Below the pieces are notes generated by a model, which made no database searches, had not been told where the DNA came from, and saw nothing but the letters and a program-made list of their open reading frames with translations. A stretch of 64,000 nt of DNA from Asterochloris sp. CNOR1. Lineage: Eukaryota > Chlorophyta > Trebouxiophyceae > Trebouxiales > Trebouxiaceae. Shown piece by piece: positions 43,398 through 57,600 of this stretch. The translations under genes were made by a program, and so were the position numbers. The stretch is from the NCBI GenBank assembly GCA_963969365.1, contig OZ017759.1, positions 744,001 through 808,000 of the forward strand. The letters are read 5' to 3'. Position 1 is the stretch's first letter. Each line of letters begins with the position of its first letter.

Positions 43398-46300
43398 TCA
43401 TCTGAAGGGCGCTGGTAATGCTGGAGACTGCCCTACAAAAGTCACACTCCTGCCGTAGATGCCCGCATCTGAAGGGTTGATGCGCGGTGCAATGTTGATC
43501 TCCTGCAGAGGACACACACAACACTTGGGGCAGGTATCGACAGCAGCACATGAAGCCTGAGTCATGAGCTCACAGGATGCAGGCCCAGGCCAGTCTGGGC
43601 AGCAGCCAAACAACAACAGCCACTCACGTGGGCTGCCTGCATGCCGTGCCCATTCTGGGGCTGCATCCACTGGGGCTCGGCCTGCCCTGAGGGTTTCTGC
43701 TGGGCAGGGTGCGCCCGCCGGTGGTGCTCAATCTCCTTGTACTCGTAGCTCCTGGCCACCCACAGGAACCAAAGCAGATTGAGTGCCATCAGGCCTGCAG
43801 TCAGTACACCAGGTTGAGCGCCACCATCTTGACAGAGGTCGACTGGCGTCAGGCCTGCGCGCTTGTTACCAGCTCAGGCGATGCCAGGCCTGCAGTGAAG
43901 ACACCAGTCACAACAAGGTGCATCAGGCCAACGGCACTAGTCTGCTAAGCTATCAGCCGGCATTTGTGGGACACAGAGTTGCAGATTGAAGTATAGGGCT
44001 GACAGACAGAAAGACCAGACTTGCCCATCGGAGATGGTCGTGACAGGCAGATGGTTGGTCTGCCTGACTCTGTCTGTCACATCAAGCACTGCAAGCAGTG
44101 TGCCCCATGCAAGGCTGACCTCCCAGGAAGAGGAAGAACAGGTCCAGCCTTCCCAGGTTGAGGTCGTCGGGCAGCCAGCCCTGCCTGCCGCCGTGGGCTG
44201 TCAGACCACTTACTGCCATGACCACCGCGCCTGCACAACCAGGGCAACATCCATAAATAGGCGGCTGTGGGATGGCATTGATCTTGGGTCTCAGGGCACT
44301 GACTGCCGTCAGTACTGCACCTGCATGGACAAAACAGCGCCAGGTACAGCACACGTACTGGGCAGCACCAGCATTTGCCGGACACCATGGAGTCTGAGAG
44401 GGGCCTTTTTGGGGCCAGGAACCAGCTGCAGGGCGTTTGCCCTCAGCCTAAAGCTGTGGGCTACGAGTGTGGTGGGCAGAGACTTGAGAACCTGTGCTGG
44501 CAGTAGTCTTTTGCCTGTAAAGGGGTCAGCTGTACACAAGTAGGCAGTGCCACATGCGTGCGGGATTGGAGCACAGGCAGGCCAGCACTGCTTCTGCGCC
44601 TGTGCGCACCTGACAGGTAGCTGCCAATGGCCACACTGAGCAGCTGCATGGCCATGCTGCAGCTGCGCATGATGTCGGGGGCCTGATCATAGAAGAACTC
44701 CAGCTGGCCTATGCTGGCCAGCACCTGCACAGAGATGGCACGTTCTTAGCCTCTCAGCCCACAGGGCATCAGCAGGAGCTCTTGACAGTGCATGCTGCAG
44801 GCGGAGGTACACACATTGACTACATGGAGTGCAGGGGACACGCTTGAGCTGCTGTGGACTGGGAGCAGCCCCCGCCATTGCCCAATTTGAAGTGGAGCCA
44901 GCAGGAGGCCCCACAAGACATCAGCAGGGCAGCAGCAGGCATGAAAGAGGCCACGGCCGCGACCCGCCTCTTCCCAGAGTTTCGTGCGGCAACTACTCAG
45001 ACTTGGCATCCTGTGTCCTCTGCCTGATATGCAGCCAATCCAGGACATGGTGCTCACCACGCTGAGCATGACTTGTGAACCTGCCAGGGCAGGCTTGGAG
45101 GAGCATCACGATGACGGTCAAGGACGCTATGGTGTATCAGAGCAGCCTCAGCAGCCGGGCCTCATCTGCTCACCTCGCTGAGCCCAATCAGAAGGTACTG
45201 GGGGACCTGCCAGAAGACATTCATATTCACGACAGCAGCCTCGTGGCGACCCTGGGCGCCCCAGTGCATCACAGAGGCCTCAGCTGCAGGGGCCAGGATG
45301 TCCCCATCCCTGAAGAGGTGCAGGCGCCGCCACTCCACTGCTGCGGAGGCAAGCATGGCTGCCACGCACACCAGGAGGCCCCACCCTGCAGGGACAAGCA
45401 GGTGACATCTGTGTAAATGAGCAACAGGGCGGCTGCCGCCAACACGCCTGTCACATGTTCCAGGAGGTCCAGCCTGCACAGACAGGCTGCACTGCTGTGG
45501 AGGCACAGCAGCCGAGAAGCACAAGATGCAGGAAAATACAAGAGCAATTTTCGTAGGACCATGTCTGTATGGTGAACAGTGCCTTTGCAGACATAGACAG
45601 CAGAGTCCAAGGTATAAGAAAGGTGCCAGCCCAGTTCCACTCACTCATGCACCTGAGAGCAGTGGGAGGTTCTAGCTGCAGAAATGCCAAGACCCTGCAA
45701 CGCCTCCAGGCTTCCATGCTAGCCCTGCGGAACCCACCTATGCGCTGCAGCAGCGACAGCTTCTTGCCAAAGCGCGACAGCAGAGGCACCAGCCCCCTGT
45801 CATATAGGGGGATCAGGGCAATTATGCTGACAGTGTTGAACAGCGCAAGGGAGGCTGCGGGGATGCGCAGCTGCCCGCCGCGCACGTAGTGCCCGAAGAT
45901 GCTGAAACGGGGGAAGGTGATCCGGCGGTCCATCTGACTGCCCTGCTCCACGAAGAAGCTGCCCATCTGCAGGGCAGTAAGGCAGCAGGTGGGTTCGACA
46001 AGATATAATTTGCGAAGCACCCCAAGATCCCCCCTTGAGTTGGAAAACCTGGCCCATCTGCAGGTGCTGCCTCAGCGGCAGGCACGGCAGCATTGGATTT
46101 CAAGTCAATGCGAGGCTCTCTTGGAAGCTTGCAGCTGGCTGCCCTTCTCTGCCAGGTGGCTTTCATGTGCAGGCAAGAGAGGGCAGCAGGTGGGCTCCAA
46201 ACAGGATGCGTGATGCTCATGCGCAATGCCCGGCCGTAGGTGAGCTGGCGCTGAAGACCTGCCACATCTGCATGGGCCGCTCTGCTTCACACAGAAGCCG

Positions 46301-49300
46301 GCCATGTGCAGGCAGGGCGACAACAGAGTCAAGACTGGGCACCATGCAGGCTGACCAGCTCCACCGATTTGAGTGGCCCCCTGCAGGCTGCGGAGCAAGG
46401 TAGGAACAGCAAACTCCTGGCCTGCCAAACGGGGAGGTGCCCAAGTTGATGCATCAGAAATGCTCAAGGCCAGGCTGCCCAGCTTCACATTGCCAGGTCA
46501 AAGTGGCGTGACACAGACCTGCACTGCACAAGCCTGCCGGGGCCAGCAGGGCCCCATCATTGGCAGAGCCTGACAGCCCTTTCAGTGTGGAACCTTGAGC
46601 AGCAGTAGTCCCCGTGAGGTGTCAACAGGCAGGTGCACAGGCGTGGCGTGTTGCATCACAATGCTCAAACACTGACCTGCACATAGATCGTCCAGTAGAG
46701 GATGGTGGTGAAGAAGATAGGCAGCATGCGCAGCACCATGCGAACCTCCTCCACCTGGGCAGCTGAGAACCCAGCCAGACCACCTGCACAGCAAATTGAG
46801 ACCGTGGGAGAGCTCACTTAGGGCAGCGCCAGCCTATTCATGACTTCATTGAAGGTGAGCTGATACCAACAACACACGTGGGGAAACAGAGTGGCTCTGC
46901 ACTGCGCACGGCACCATGAGCATTACCTTGCTTACTTTAAAGCTGCAGGGCAGGCCTAGATACGGTGCAGAGCAGCTGCACCTACCTCGCTCAGCTGCTG
47001 GCACGTCTGACGCCTGATCTTCGCAAGCTTCCATCAGCCACTGGTAGCTGCCCTGTTTGCGCAAGGGGCGGTGCACCCCAGGCAGGCCCTCAGGCGGCAG
47101 GTTGACAGGCCCTGCGACAACAGTTTGAACCACCATGGATCAGTAGGCACTTGCTGGCCATGTGCAAGAGTCTAAGGCAGTCCGGATCTGCGAGCAGTCC
47201 AGCAGGCGGGGGCTTGCATCAGCTTTGTCAGCGTTCCTGACACGACAGCATGCAGCGCCGTTGGTGGCACGTGGGCCTCTCTGTCCTGTTGGCGGTGCTG
47301 CCCCAGCTGCACCAGTCTGGGTAGGAAGCGTTTCCAGTCCCCGGCACCAGGTACCACATCACGTGAGCGTCGGGGCCGGCCTTGCCTTTGCAGCCTACGT
47401 CAAGCTCAGCATCAGTTCTGCGCACCCTCAAGGGTGCACAGCTACGGCAGGCCCCATTGTGCGGGTCCAATGCAGTGCCGCTCCTTTCAACAAGTATCAG
47501 CTGAGCGCCCTGCTCACCTGTGTATCCACTGGTGTGGGCAGTTCTCTGCTTTCCAGCCATCCACTTGCGCCACCTGGCCTGGTAAGCCGCCCTCAGCACA
47601 CGATACACTCGAGTCATGGGGCTGCAAACCAGTGGGCAAGGCTCAGCTGCATGAGTCATCTTGAGCAGGCACAGTGGAGGGCCCTCAACCAATGACTGCA
47701 GGTTGCCACAATGTGGCAGGGGCGCTTGTGGAACCCCTGGCCTGCAGCCACTGAGGTGCGATGCTCTGTTACGGCGGGCAGCACAGGCACATGCAGCTTG
47801 ACAGTGCTGCCAAGCAAAGCAGGGTCAGAATGGCAAGGTACCCCTAGAGGCAGCCACTCCGCAGATGGTCAACCCATCAAGTGCAAAGTGATGTGCAGGC
47901 TGCTGAGCCCCACTGTCAGGCTGGCTGGGTAAAAGAGGTAGCCTGCTCACCTCTCTGTGGGTTCCACATGTGTATATCTGGGGCTGCCTGCCATGAAAAT
48001 GATGACTGCAAGAGCCATGGCTACAGCTGGAATGCCAAAGCCAATGGCCCAGCTGACTGACTCCTGCAGGACCCACAACATATCTTGCAAATGAGCATCT
48101 CATGTATCAGGTGCAGCATGGACAGACATGCATCGGGTCTGGGAGCAGCAGGGGTCACACAGAGCGCTGGTGCAGTCTCACCCTGACAAGATGATCTGGA
48201 TGGAGACTCACCTGAATGTAGACCAGGGTTGTGACAGCCAACAGCGACCCAAAATTGATCGCAAAGTAGAACCAGTTGAAGAAACTGTCCTTCTCTTTGC
48301 GGTCCTGCAGCACAGAATGTTGCAGCTTATTGAAGCAGCTCACTCTGACAAGCACCAGTAACGATGGCAGACGCAGGCTATGATATGGCAGGCACGCCCT
48401 GCCTCTCAGGCAGCAGCACACTGACACGGCCAATGTCAGCACCCCAGCAGTTTACAACCATGCCTCTTCCTATGGTTTCTGGGGTGTGCGCAGCCATTGT
48501 GCCTACCTGCACTTTGTTTTGCCCCATAGGCAGACAGTCACTGCTGTCCAGGGCACGTTCAGTCAGAAGTATGGCCCACCCCTCAGGCAGCAGCAGTGAC
48601 CTGCCAGCTTTTGGAGTACCCATAGGGCTCAAGCCATGGTGCCCACCTGGGGATCTGTCTCGTCAAACTGGTCTGCGCCAAAGGCTGACACGTTGGGCTT
48701 GATGCCGCCCGTGCCCACAGCAATGATGTACAGCGAGCCGTAAAGGATGGCGTTCTGCATGAAGGTGGCGCGCTGCCCTTCCGTGGCAGGCGTGAGTCCT
48801 GGGAACCAGGCCGAAGCTGCGAGACAGAGCATGCCCTGCAAGCAGGCACCTTGCAGCATTAGGTGCACCATCAGCGTCTGCAGCAAGCATAGCGCAGTGC
48901 CTGCTATGTGCATGGAGACACCAGGAGGCAACGTGATCTGAAGCCCTCGAAACTGTCGCAAAGCATCTCACAGTCTGCAGAGCATGGGAGTCCAGCTGAA
49001 GGAAAGCAATGCACACCTGGCTGTGGAAAGTTCAGCCAGGCTAGCAAGTGAGGTTGTGCGCAAGACACCTGCTGCTGAAGCATGCGCATTGTATCTGCTC
49101 ACCAAGAAGTAGATGGCTGAGAAGACCAGAATGGTTTTATAGCGGCCCCACCGCGCATCGGCCAGCCATGCACCCAGCAGCGGCGTGAGGTAGCAGGTCC
49201 CTTCAAACAGGTTGACCTGCATGGCTGCTGCTGCTGGGCGGGCACCCATGATGCGAGTAAGGTAGATCACAAGGTTGGTGGACAGCCTGCAGCCAACAGC

Positions 49301-49759
49301 AGCCTCTGTAAGGGGGGCCCCCCTGATGTCTTCATGTGCAGCAATGTAGACTCTAGAGCTCAGGGAAGGAGTGGCGTGGCAGCTGGCCTCTGCGGTTCAC
49401 ATCGACACAGAGCATGGCAACGCGCGTCACATAGCCTGCATGTCAGGCGATGCAGGGCCAAGCAGGCTTGAGGCGTCCACGCTCTGGTCCATGCAGCTGC
49501 TGCCGGCCACGACAAGGGTGGTGCTATGTCACATGAATGCACGTGCATGGCATTGCACATGGTGGGTGTGCATGTGCATCTAGGTGCACAGCCCAGGCTG
49601 CCGTGCTCACCCATAGAAGGCCAGGCGTTCGCAGAGCTCATTTCCCAGTATGAAGGGACAGATGGTGAGCAGAGTGGACCGGCGCTTCTGCCCGTCCTCC
49701 TGCTGTGCACCCCCCAGAAGGGGGGCCTCCTCAGGAGCCTCTCGCCGCGCTGCGGGCAT
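43398..49759 (-). CDS. NPF/POT-family peptide or nitrate transporter
   Basis: Proton-coupled oligopeptide/nitrate transporter of the major facilitator fold, 667 residues in fourteen exons: 49759-49611, 49286-49103, 48835-48647, 48304-48212, 48063-47951, 47621-47518, 47111-46986, 46783-46677, 45966-45738, 45385-45174, 44724-44610, 44230-44120, 43794-43628 and 43502-43398. The chain is in frame throughout. TM1 carries the ExxER proton-coupling motif (NELCERLAFYG, residues 40-50). TM2 has NLFEGTCYLTPLLGAWLAD, and FGADQFDETDP is the family signature after TM4. FFNWFYFAINFGSLLA is the TM5 signature. A hydrophilic loop (KQGSYQWLMEACEDQASDVP) splits the halves, and QLEFFYDQAPDIMRS and GWLPDDLNLGRLDLFFLF mark the C-terminal half. 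The start was chosen at MPAARREAPEEAPLLGG, a short acidic cytosolic tail typical of plant NPF proteins. The substrate cannot be told from sequence. It is divergent from CHLD. Confidence 0.9.
44280..44340 (-). repeat. decayed copy of transporter exon 12 start in the preceding intron
   Basis: On the minus strand tgcaggtgcagtactgacgg, followed by cagtcagtg, repeats the true exon 12 border (tgcaggcgcggtggtcatgg, then cagtaagtg) about 80 bp upstream of it, including the acceptor. Confidence 0.5.
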
Positions 49760-51588
49760 GCTCCTCCTGCTGGCGGCTCCTGCTGTGCCTATGGCTGCTC
49801 AGAGGGCTCCGTGGGGGGTCCTGTGAGGCCTCGGGCAAGCAGCCTTTGGGCAACCGTCGTGCCAACCTTGGGGGCCCAGAAGCTCAGGGCGAATTTAGCT
49901 CCTGCAGACTGCCGGCCAGGGCAGCGCTGCCACAGGACAGCAGCTGTTTGGGCAGAGCAGCGCTCCTCAAGCTGCAATGTGGATATGGAGCCAGGCTGCT
50001 CCTCTCACCTGTACACATGCAGCAAGACATGCAGGCTGGCTGTGTCTCTGTTGAAAAGATGAAGTTTACAGGCCTTGCATACATAACACCTATGCCATTC
50101 ACGGGCATATACCCGGTCCCTAAGCTGTGGCAACCAGCTAAACGCTATCAAAATGCAGCGGCTTGCAGGGCTCGAGTGTGTGACAAAACAAAGCTTGGGC
50201 AGAGAGCCATACCTGCAAGTTTATGGGCGGCAGCCTATCAGCTCCGCTTGGGGCGCTTTAGCCTGCTTGCAACCATCTGGTCAACTCTTTGACCAAAATG
50301 GGTGTCCATCCAAAAAAGGATCCAAGCCAGCAGCACATTTAGAACCTCCGCTGCCTAGAGCACTCGGCAGGATGCAACAGCAAGCTGGGCAGCCCTATTG
50401 TCGACATGCATTGAAAGGCTTGCGCCTTCAGGCATAATGCAGCTTTGCCTCTTCTGATGTACCCATGGCACATATGGGTCCTGCCTGCAGGCACTGAGGG
50501 TTAATCACTCCCTGCATCATGATCAGAAGGTCTGATGAAAACAAGTTTTGCCTTCAGCAAGCAGTGGTGATGTGACACTTCTACTGCTGCATTACCAGTC
50601 TTGTGCTCTCCACTGATGAGCTGCACCACACAAGCTGGCCTTGGACACCCCCGGGCAGGAGACCTCCATAGAGTTTGAGGCCGCGCTCGCACGAGCCATT
50701 CACATTGCTAGCATCACTGCAGCTGCCCTAAGTCTCATTTGCCGGCAGGCAGGGCCGCACACACAGAAGCTTCACTGTTCAGGTCTTGTTCGCCCCGCGG
50801 TGAACGGCTGCTTTCCGCGTCTGCCCAGGTGTGTCATGCCCAGGTTGCAGAGGCGTACTTGGCACCTAAGCAAGAGAAGCAAGTATTGGTACCTTGCCAG
50901 GAAGGGCCGCCAAGGTAGCACGCTGGTGCCTGCAACTTGCGAGTAACCGCTGGGCGGCATGGGTGGACACTGTGCCAAACTGATAAGCAGCATGGAAAGC
51001 GCGTTTTGAGCTTGATTGGATGTCTGCAGCTCTTGGTAAAATGCTTGCTTGGTTTGCTCTCTGCCAGACACGCCTCTGCCAAGGTGTGCCTGCCAACCCC
51101 TGGCGGATGTGCATCACTGCATCATGGCTCCTCAAGATATTGCCAACTTTCATGAGCGGCAGTGCTAGCACCATGAAGCGCAGCCTGTAACTCATATGCA
51201 GCCACTGACCTGCGTTGTGCACTTGACATTAAAACAACAGGTGATCATCATCCTCATACTTGGATGTGTTGGCCTTTCCCAGTCAACAAGTTCTTGATCT
51301 ACATGTTTACTTAGATGGCTGGACTGCCTGGCATGTTGCCAACAACACGAAGACTTGCCCAAGGTGTTCAAGCAGCTGGTGGCGCTTGTGGCCCTTGACT
51401 GCACCAGGACACATCAAGCATCTGTCTCACAAGGCCAGTGCTGTCTCACAAGGCCAGTGCAAGACTTTGAAGTGTCAGGAAGCTGCGTAGGTCAAATCCT
51501 AGATCTGCACAGCCAAATCCAACTAAACGTCCCTTTAAATGCTTGGACAGATGTCCGTTTTGCAGTAGGTACATCCCTGATAGCGGGC
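49760..51588. other. 1.8-kb divergent intergenic region between transporter and CHLD
   Basis: No convincing gene or RNA. It should carry the promoters of both flanking genes and may hold untranslated exons of CHLD. Short open frames on both strands have no family resemblance. Confidence 0.5.
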
Positions 51589-51630
51589 ATGCCCGGCACA
51601 GGGTTCATGCCGCCAGACGGGCATGCAGCA

Positions 51631-54600
51631 ATGTGCCAGCGAGCTTTGCAGCAACGATTGCAGGCCCTGCATTGCAGCGCCCAGCCCAGCATGTCTGGCA
51701 GGGCCTTGCACCCAGAGCCAGTGCAGCGCAGGAAACCGCACAAGCATGGGAGAGGGAGCTATCTGCAGTGCGCCGCTGTGGCAGAGATGGACCCAGTTGC
51801 ACTAGACGCTACTCGCAGAGGTGCAGTGCTTGATGTGGCATCTGTCATGTCTGTCACGCCTGTCCACCAGCTGAGTGCACACCTCAGTGCAACAGCAAGC
51901 CTCTGACTGGCCAATGCCCTGCCCTGCAGCCGAGCTGGCAGATGCAGAGCTGCGTCTCCAGGAGCCAGAGGGTTTCCAGGCAAAGGAAGCCAGCACACGG
52001 CTTTCCAGAGCCTTTCCTCTGTCAGCTGTGGTCGGCATGGACACAATCAAAGAGGCACTGCTGCTGGGAGCTGTGGACACAGGTGGGCTGTAAGAGGCAG
52101 ACCTCAGCAGGCTGCTGCCTCTGGCTCGCAGACTCTTGGGCACAGCTTGCCTGCTGCTGACATCAAGGCTGACAGCACGGTCAGATCGCTGCCAACTTCT
52201 GCCGGTTCCCACCGGACGTGCCTTCTGACACCGCTACACTGCATGGAGTGATCTTCAGCTGCCAGAGTGCCCACATGATGAGTCGCAGTGCGACTGCGCT
52301 GCTGCAGGCATGGGCGGCATTGCCATTGCTGGCCGGCGGGGGACTGCCAAGTCAGTCATGGCTCGCGGCCTGCACCAGCTGCTGCCACCCATCGAAGTGG
52401 TGGATGGATCATGGTGCAACGCGGATCCAGAGAACCCGCGGCAGTGGGAGGTGCGCTGCCCACTGCTCTGCCTGCCTTTGCAGGACATGGTCAGCCTCAG
52501 CTATAGGCAGATAGCCACCTCTGGAAGCATGCAGGCAGCTTTCTGGGGCAGGACACATGATAACAACTCAACAGCACATCTGCTGGTGCACAGCAGCCAG
52601 CCTTGATGCATTGCTGAGTTGCTGCCATGTGGGTTCACACAGTGTATGCTGGCTGACATGAAGCTGCTCAAGCAGGCTAGCCAAGCAGGTCAGGTCAGAG
52701 CCAGGGGTGAGCCGCTCCGCCCCTTCAGACATGCACTGTTTCTGCAGGCTGGCCTGGCAGCACAGATTCAGGCTAAGGGCGGGGAGGTCCCCCGCAAGGT
52801 CATCACGGCCCCTTTTGTGCAGATCCCCTTGGGAGTGACTGAGGATCGGCTTGTGGGCACTGTGGACATTGAGGCCTCCATGAAGGTGACGCACCACTGG
52901 GTTTCACCGAGGCCCTGCACGTGTTCAGGCCAGCAGCACCAACGGAATGCCGAGCTTGGCCCCAGCTGCCGACAAGCAGACTAGCAGCTGGCCTGCTGCC
53001 CTGCTGTGGCTGTCCGCAGACTGCATGCATTGGCATTGCAATGCTGTCAAGTGCTGCAAATGAGTTTGCTGCAGAGGTGCGCAGCATCCTGTCGTGCCGT
53101 CGAGGAGAACAATCTCCTCTTCCTCATACTGCAGGAGGGCAAAACCGTGTTCCAGCCTGGGCTGCTGGCTCAGGCAAACAGGGGCATCCTGTATGTTGAT
53201 GAGATCAACCTCCTGGATGACGGGGTCGCCAACCTGCTGCTCAGCATTCTGTCTGATGGGGAGAACACTGTTGAGCGGGAGGGCATCAGCATCCGTCACC
53301 CGTGAGCCACAGGGTTTAGGGTTTGGGGTCTAGGGTTGTTTTGTGCAATCAGGCAGCTGCAGGACGATCAATGCGCCACTGGCAGGTGCAACAGGGGCAT
53401 TGATGTGTGGCTCCTGAAAGCTTAAGGCTGGCCGCTGGCAGATGCAGTGATGACCTGCTTGGGGGCGCCAGATGCGTGCAGGGGAATTTCAGCATGTGCC
53501 CCACAAGAGCTCCAAGCTGCACCTCCATAGCAGGCAATCACAGTGACAACCCCATTGGGAACCGCCAGGTGCAGGAGGGTATCAGCATGTGGCTGGGGGG
53601 TGCACCTTGCTAGCAGGCAGTTGCAGTGATGACCATTGTGGGGGTTGCTGCGTGCAGGGGCCCCATCAGCATGCGGCCCCTGTGGGCTTGAGGCTGCACT
53701 TCCTGGCAGGCAGCAGCATTTGATGCGCTGATGGAAGGTGGAAATGTGCTGAAGTGTTCCCTGTGGTTCCAGGCCTGCCTGTGTTGAGCAGGCAGCCGCA
53801 CTGTCAGCCATTTCTAAGCTAGTTGGGGACTGAAGGGTCCTGGCATTGGCCACCTCTGAGCCCTGGCCTGCATGTGTTCAGCATGCAGCTGCACTGCTTG
53901 CCATTTCGTCTGCATCCCACCACCCATGGTGCTGCCGGCAAAACAGAGTCGTGCAGCCCCTTGACCGGCCTGCGCTGACACAGGTGCCGGCCGCTGCTGA
54001 TCGCGACCTACAACCCTGAGGAGGGCAACCTTCGGGAGCATCTGCTGGACCGCATCGCCATCACCCTCAGGTGAAAACCTGCAGGTGCCTAGCTGTGCGG
54101 CCCCTGAGTTCTGGGGGATCCTTGCCGGACCCAAGTCCTCTCGGCTGGCTGGGGACGGCGCAAGGCTGCAGGAAGACGTGTATGACCACGTCCAGGCTCC
54201 TGTCTCATGTGCTCAACCCATCTGCCTTTCCCCACCGTCACGCTGCACTGCACATGGTGTCACAACAGCCATGTCAAATGTGTGATGTTGTCAGCAGCAA
54301 CCCAGCTCTACAGAGCTGGGCGATCTTACCTCCAAGACATGGGGTGACGTGCTGGTGTGCTGCTGGCCTTAGGAATTTGCGTGAAGGCAGTCAATGTCAG
54401 GGTGCTGTCAGCACCCAGACTGTAGTGCTGGAAAAGTGCCAGTGTTGTGAGTTCACAAGCCCTGTCTTGTAGTGCTGATGTGCCGCCAACGTTTGAGGAG
54501 CGCGTGAAGGCGGTGGAATCTGCCTCCCGTTTCCAGGACGAGGCGCCAGCCATGCTGCGGGAGGCAAAGGAGGACACAGAGGACCTCAAAACCAGGGTGA

Positions 54601-57600
54601 GTGCTGTTCAGCGTCTGAAAGGCACCCAGCATCACAGGTCCAGGTCCAAGTTTGGTGTCGCAAACGGCGCATGTAGCAAAGCCAGAAGGTAGAAAGCACG
54701 CACAACATAGATGGGTTTCACTGTCCAGCTTTGCTTTGCTGGGCAGCATGTCAGTGCATATGCCTGTGATCGGGCAGCCAGATGCCGCAGGAACCACAAG
54801 GGGACACCAGGGATCCAGAGCACTTAGCAACACAGGATGGCTTGCAGGCAAGGGCTCCTCAAAGCAGCTTGGCATTGCTTGACATTGTTTCAGCACGATG
54901 CTTGCTGGCCATCTGTAAGGAGTACTACCCTTCAGCTGCAGCTGATTTCTGATGCTGGTGTGTCCATGCACATCAGACATGTGGGGTGGGGAGCTCTGCC
55001 AGCTGATGCTAACATGTGCATGTCAGCAGCTCGACCTTGCCCTCCTGTGCCGCTCTCAGAGTTCACTCAGTGCCTCCGAGGTCTGCGGCTCATCTGTGCT
55101 CTGTCTGCTTAGAGGGGAAGGAAGCCATGCCTTGCTTCTGGCCACTCGCTCAGCACTCTGGCTGCAGGACACTCATGCATCCCGTATCGGACACCTTGCG
55201 CCGTGTTCTGGCTGGCTGCCCACCAGATTCTCTTTGCCTCCGCTCATCTATGCCCGCACCATCCAACAGCAAGTGCAGAATCACGCCTTGTACAGCTCAC
55301 ATCAACATCAGCAGAGGAAGGCACTGGCTCACCTTCCAAGCATCTATGCCTGCAGCTCATCTATGCCCGTGCCTTCCTCAAGGAGGTCCAGATCAAGAAC
55401 GACCAGGTCAAATACCTTGTCCAGAATGCACGCAATGGGCAGTGCCAGGGGCACCGAGCAGAGCTCTTTGCAGTGCGCGCCGCCAAGGCCTCTGCAGCTG
55501 TTGCGGTGAGCTGGGCTGCATGCATACACTGCTGGGCTGCGAGCATTCTTCGACTGAGCTGTTTGCACACCCAGGCCTCAAGTGGCTGTCATAATGAGCT
55601 GGGCTGCATGCCCTGCTGGGCCTGGGGCTTTGAGAAATGCCCGTCTGTCTCTAGTTGTCTTGACTGTGCTGCCAGTGGCAGCTGCCCATGGAAGAGGCCT
55701 TGCCCAGTGGTGTGCCTGCCATTCGTGTCTTTGTTCACGCAGGGGAGGGACTATGTGGACTCGGACGACCTCCAGACAGCCATCAAGCTGGTCATCCTCC
55801 CACGGGCAACCTTGAAGGACCAGCCCCCACCCGAGGACGACGACCAGGAGCAGCCACCACCGCCGCCCCCACCGCCGCCACAGGACCAGCAGCAGGTGGG
55901 TCTGAGAGCGGCATGCTGTGCTGCCCGGCAATGTAGTGTGCTCCCGGCTTGGCATGCGCTGACATGCTGTACCTCTTTGCAGGACGAGGATGAGCAGGAC
56001 CAGCAGGATGAGGAGGAGGAGCCCCCAGAAGAAGAGGACCAGGATGACAAGGTGGGCACTTGAGTGCGGGACCCATGATTCTACAGCTGAGGCATCACCT
56101 TCCCGGGGGCCACTTGAGTGCAGGACCCTTGAATTTGCAGCTGAGGCATCACCGTCGGGTGTGAATGACAGGCCCGTATCTGCTTCCAGCTGGTTCCTGC
56201 TGCTGCCTGTGCTGCCTGCAGTTGCAGCTGCACATCAGCCTGCTGTTTTGGGAGGGAAGGGCCTGCATCTCGACTCCACATGCAAATTCTGACTGCTGCT
56301 ATTGCCTGTGCTGCAGCCCGATCAGATCCCCGAGGAATTTGTCATTGAGTCTGATGGCACAGTGATCGACCCCAATGTGCTCAAATTCGCACAGCTGCAG
56401 CAGAGAGCCATGGGGCGATCGGGACGTGCAAAATCCCTCATCTTCTCGGATGACCGCGGGCGCTACATCAAGCCCATGCTTCCCAAAGGTGGACTTGTGC
56501 GCCCTCCGCTGACTGCTCAGCATGATACTGGAATTCATGGAAGGAGCTTACTGACTGACCGCATGGCCATTGCTGTTATGTCTGGCCACTGACGCTCAGC
56601 TGCCTCCTGAAAGGAGCCATGCTGGTATTTAGAGCTTCCTTTGGTGCCCTCAACTTTAGTCCAGCCATCTGGGTTGCCCAAAGCACACAGCCAGGGCGCA
56701 CCGTCCATCCTTCTGATCCCTGCTGCAGGGGACAAGGTCAAGCGTCTGGCGGTCGATGCCACCCTCCGTGCAGCTGCCCCCTACCAGAAGATCCGGCGGG
56801 CTCGTGCAGAGAAGGAGGGACGCCGCCTGCGCCGCGTGTATGTCGAAAAGTCCGACATGCGCAGCAAGAGACTGGCGCGCAAGGCGGGCGCGCTCGTCAT
56901 CTTTGTGGTGGACGCCAGCGGGTCCATGGCCCTCAACCGCATGTCCAGCGCCAAGGTGAGTGCGGTGTGGGAAACTCTACCACGAGGTGGGGTGGAGGTC
57001 CTGCAGGCGCAGCAAGACCTGCCCCGCAAGGGGCGCCTCTTATGCTGTTTGTGGTAGACGCTTGATTTATCAATCTATTGCTCTCACCTGCATGTCTTCT
57101 GCAGAGGTGCGCTGTGTGTTGCTCTCCAAGGCTCTCTGCTGTTGACTCTCAGGTACACTCAGGTGACAGGTCTGTCAAGACCTGCGCAGCAAGATGCTGG
57201 TGCGTAAGCTTGGGGCCTTTGTGAACAGTGTGGTGGTCGCCAGCGGGTTGGTGGTCCTCAAATGCATACCTTGCATGAAGTTGGTGTTGTTTTCTGGCAC
57301 AAGAGCCTGAGAGGCAAAAGAAATGGTTAAATTGGCCTGAGCCTCTCAAGTGCGCATGATTGCATTGCACGCAACTGCACATCATCATACAGCCTGCTTG
57401 GCTTTGTCGCTCTGTTGCTTCCTTTGCTTAATTTGCACAAGCTGTGCCTCCAAGGCAGCCAGCAGCTGAACCCTGCGGGGTCACCAAGGTTTCAGCCCAC
57501 AAGTTGGGGGCCTTGAACTTCCCCTGTACCTTCAAGTTGTGGCCAGGTGCCTATTGGTGAAAGATCTCAGCGCAGGCCTGTCGCACAACTGTGGCTGCAG

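Noticed and set aside
55751-56076. Serine- or proline-rich open frames antisense to the CHLD linker
   Set aside because: Explained by the acidic and proline-rich linker of CHLD on the plus strand.
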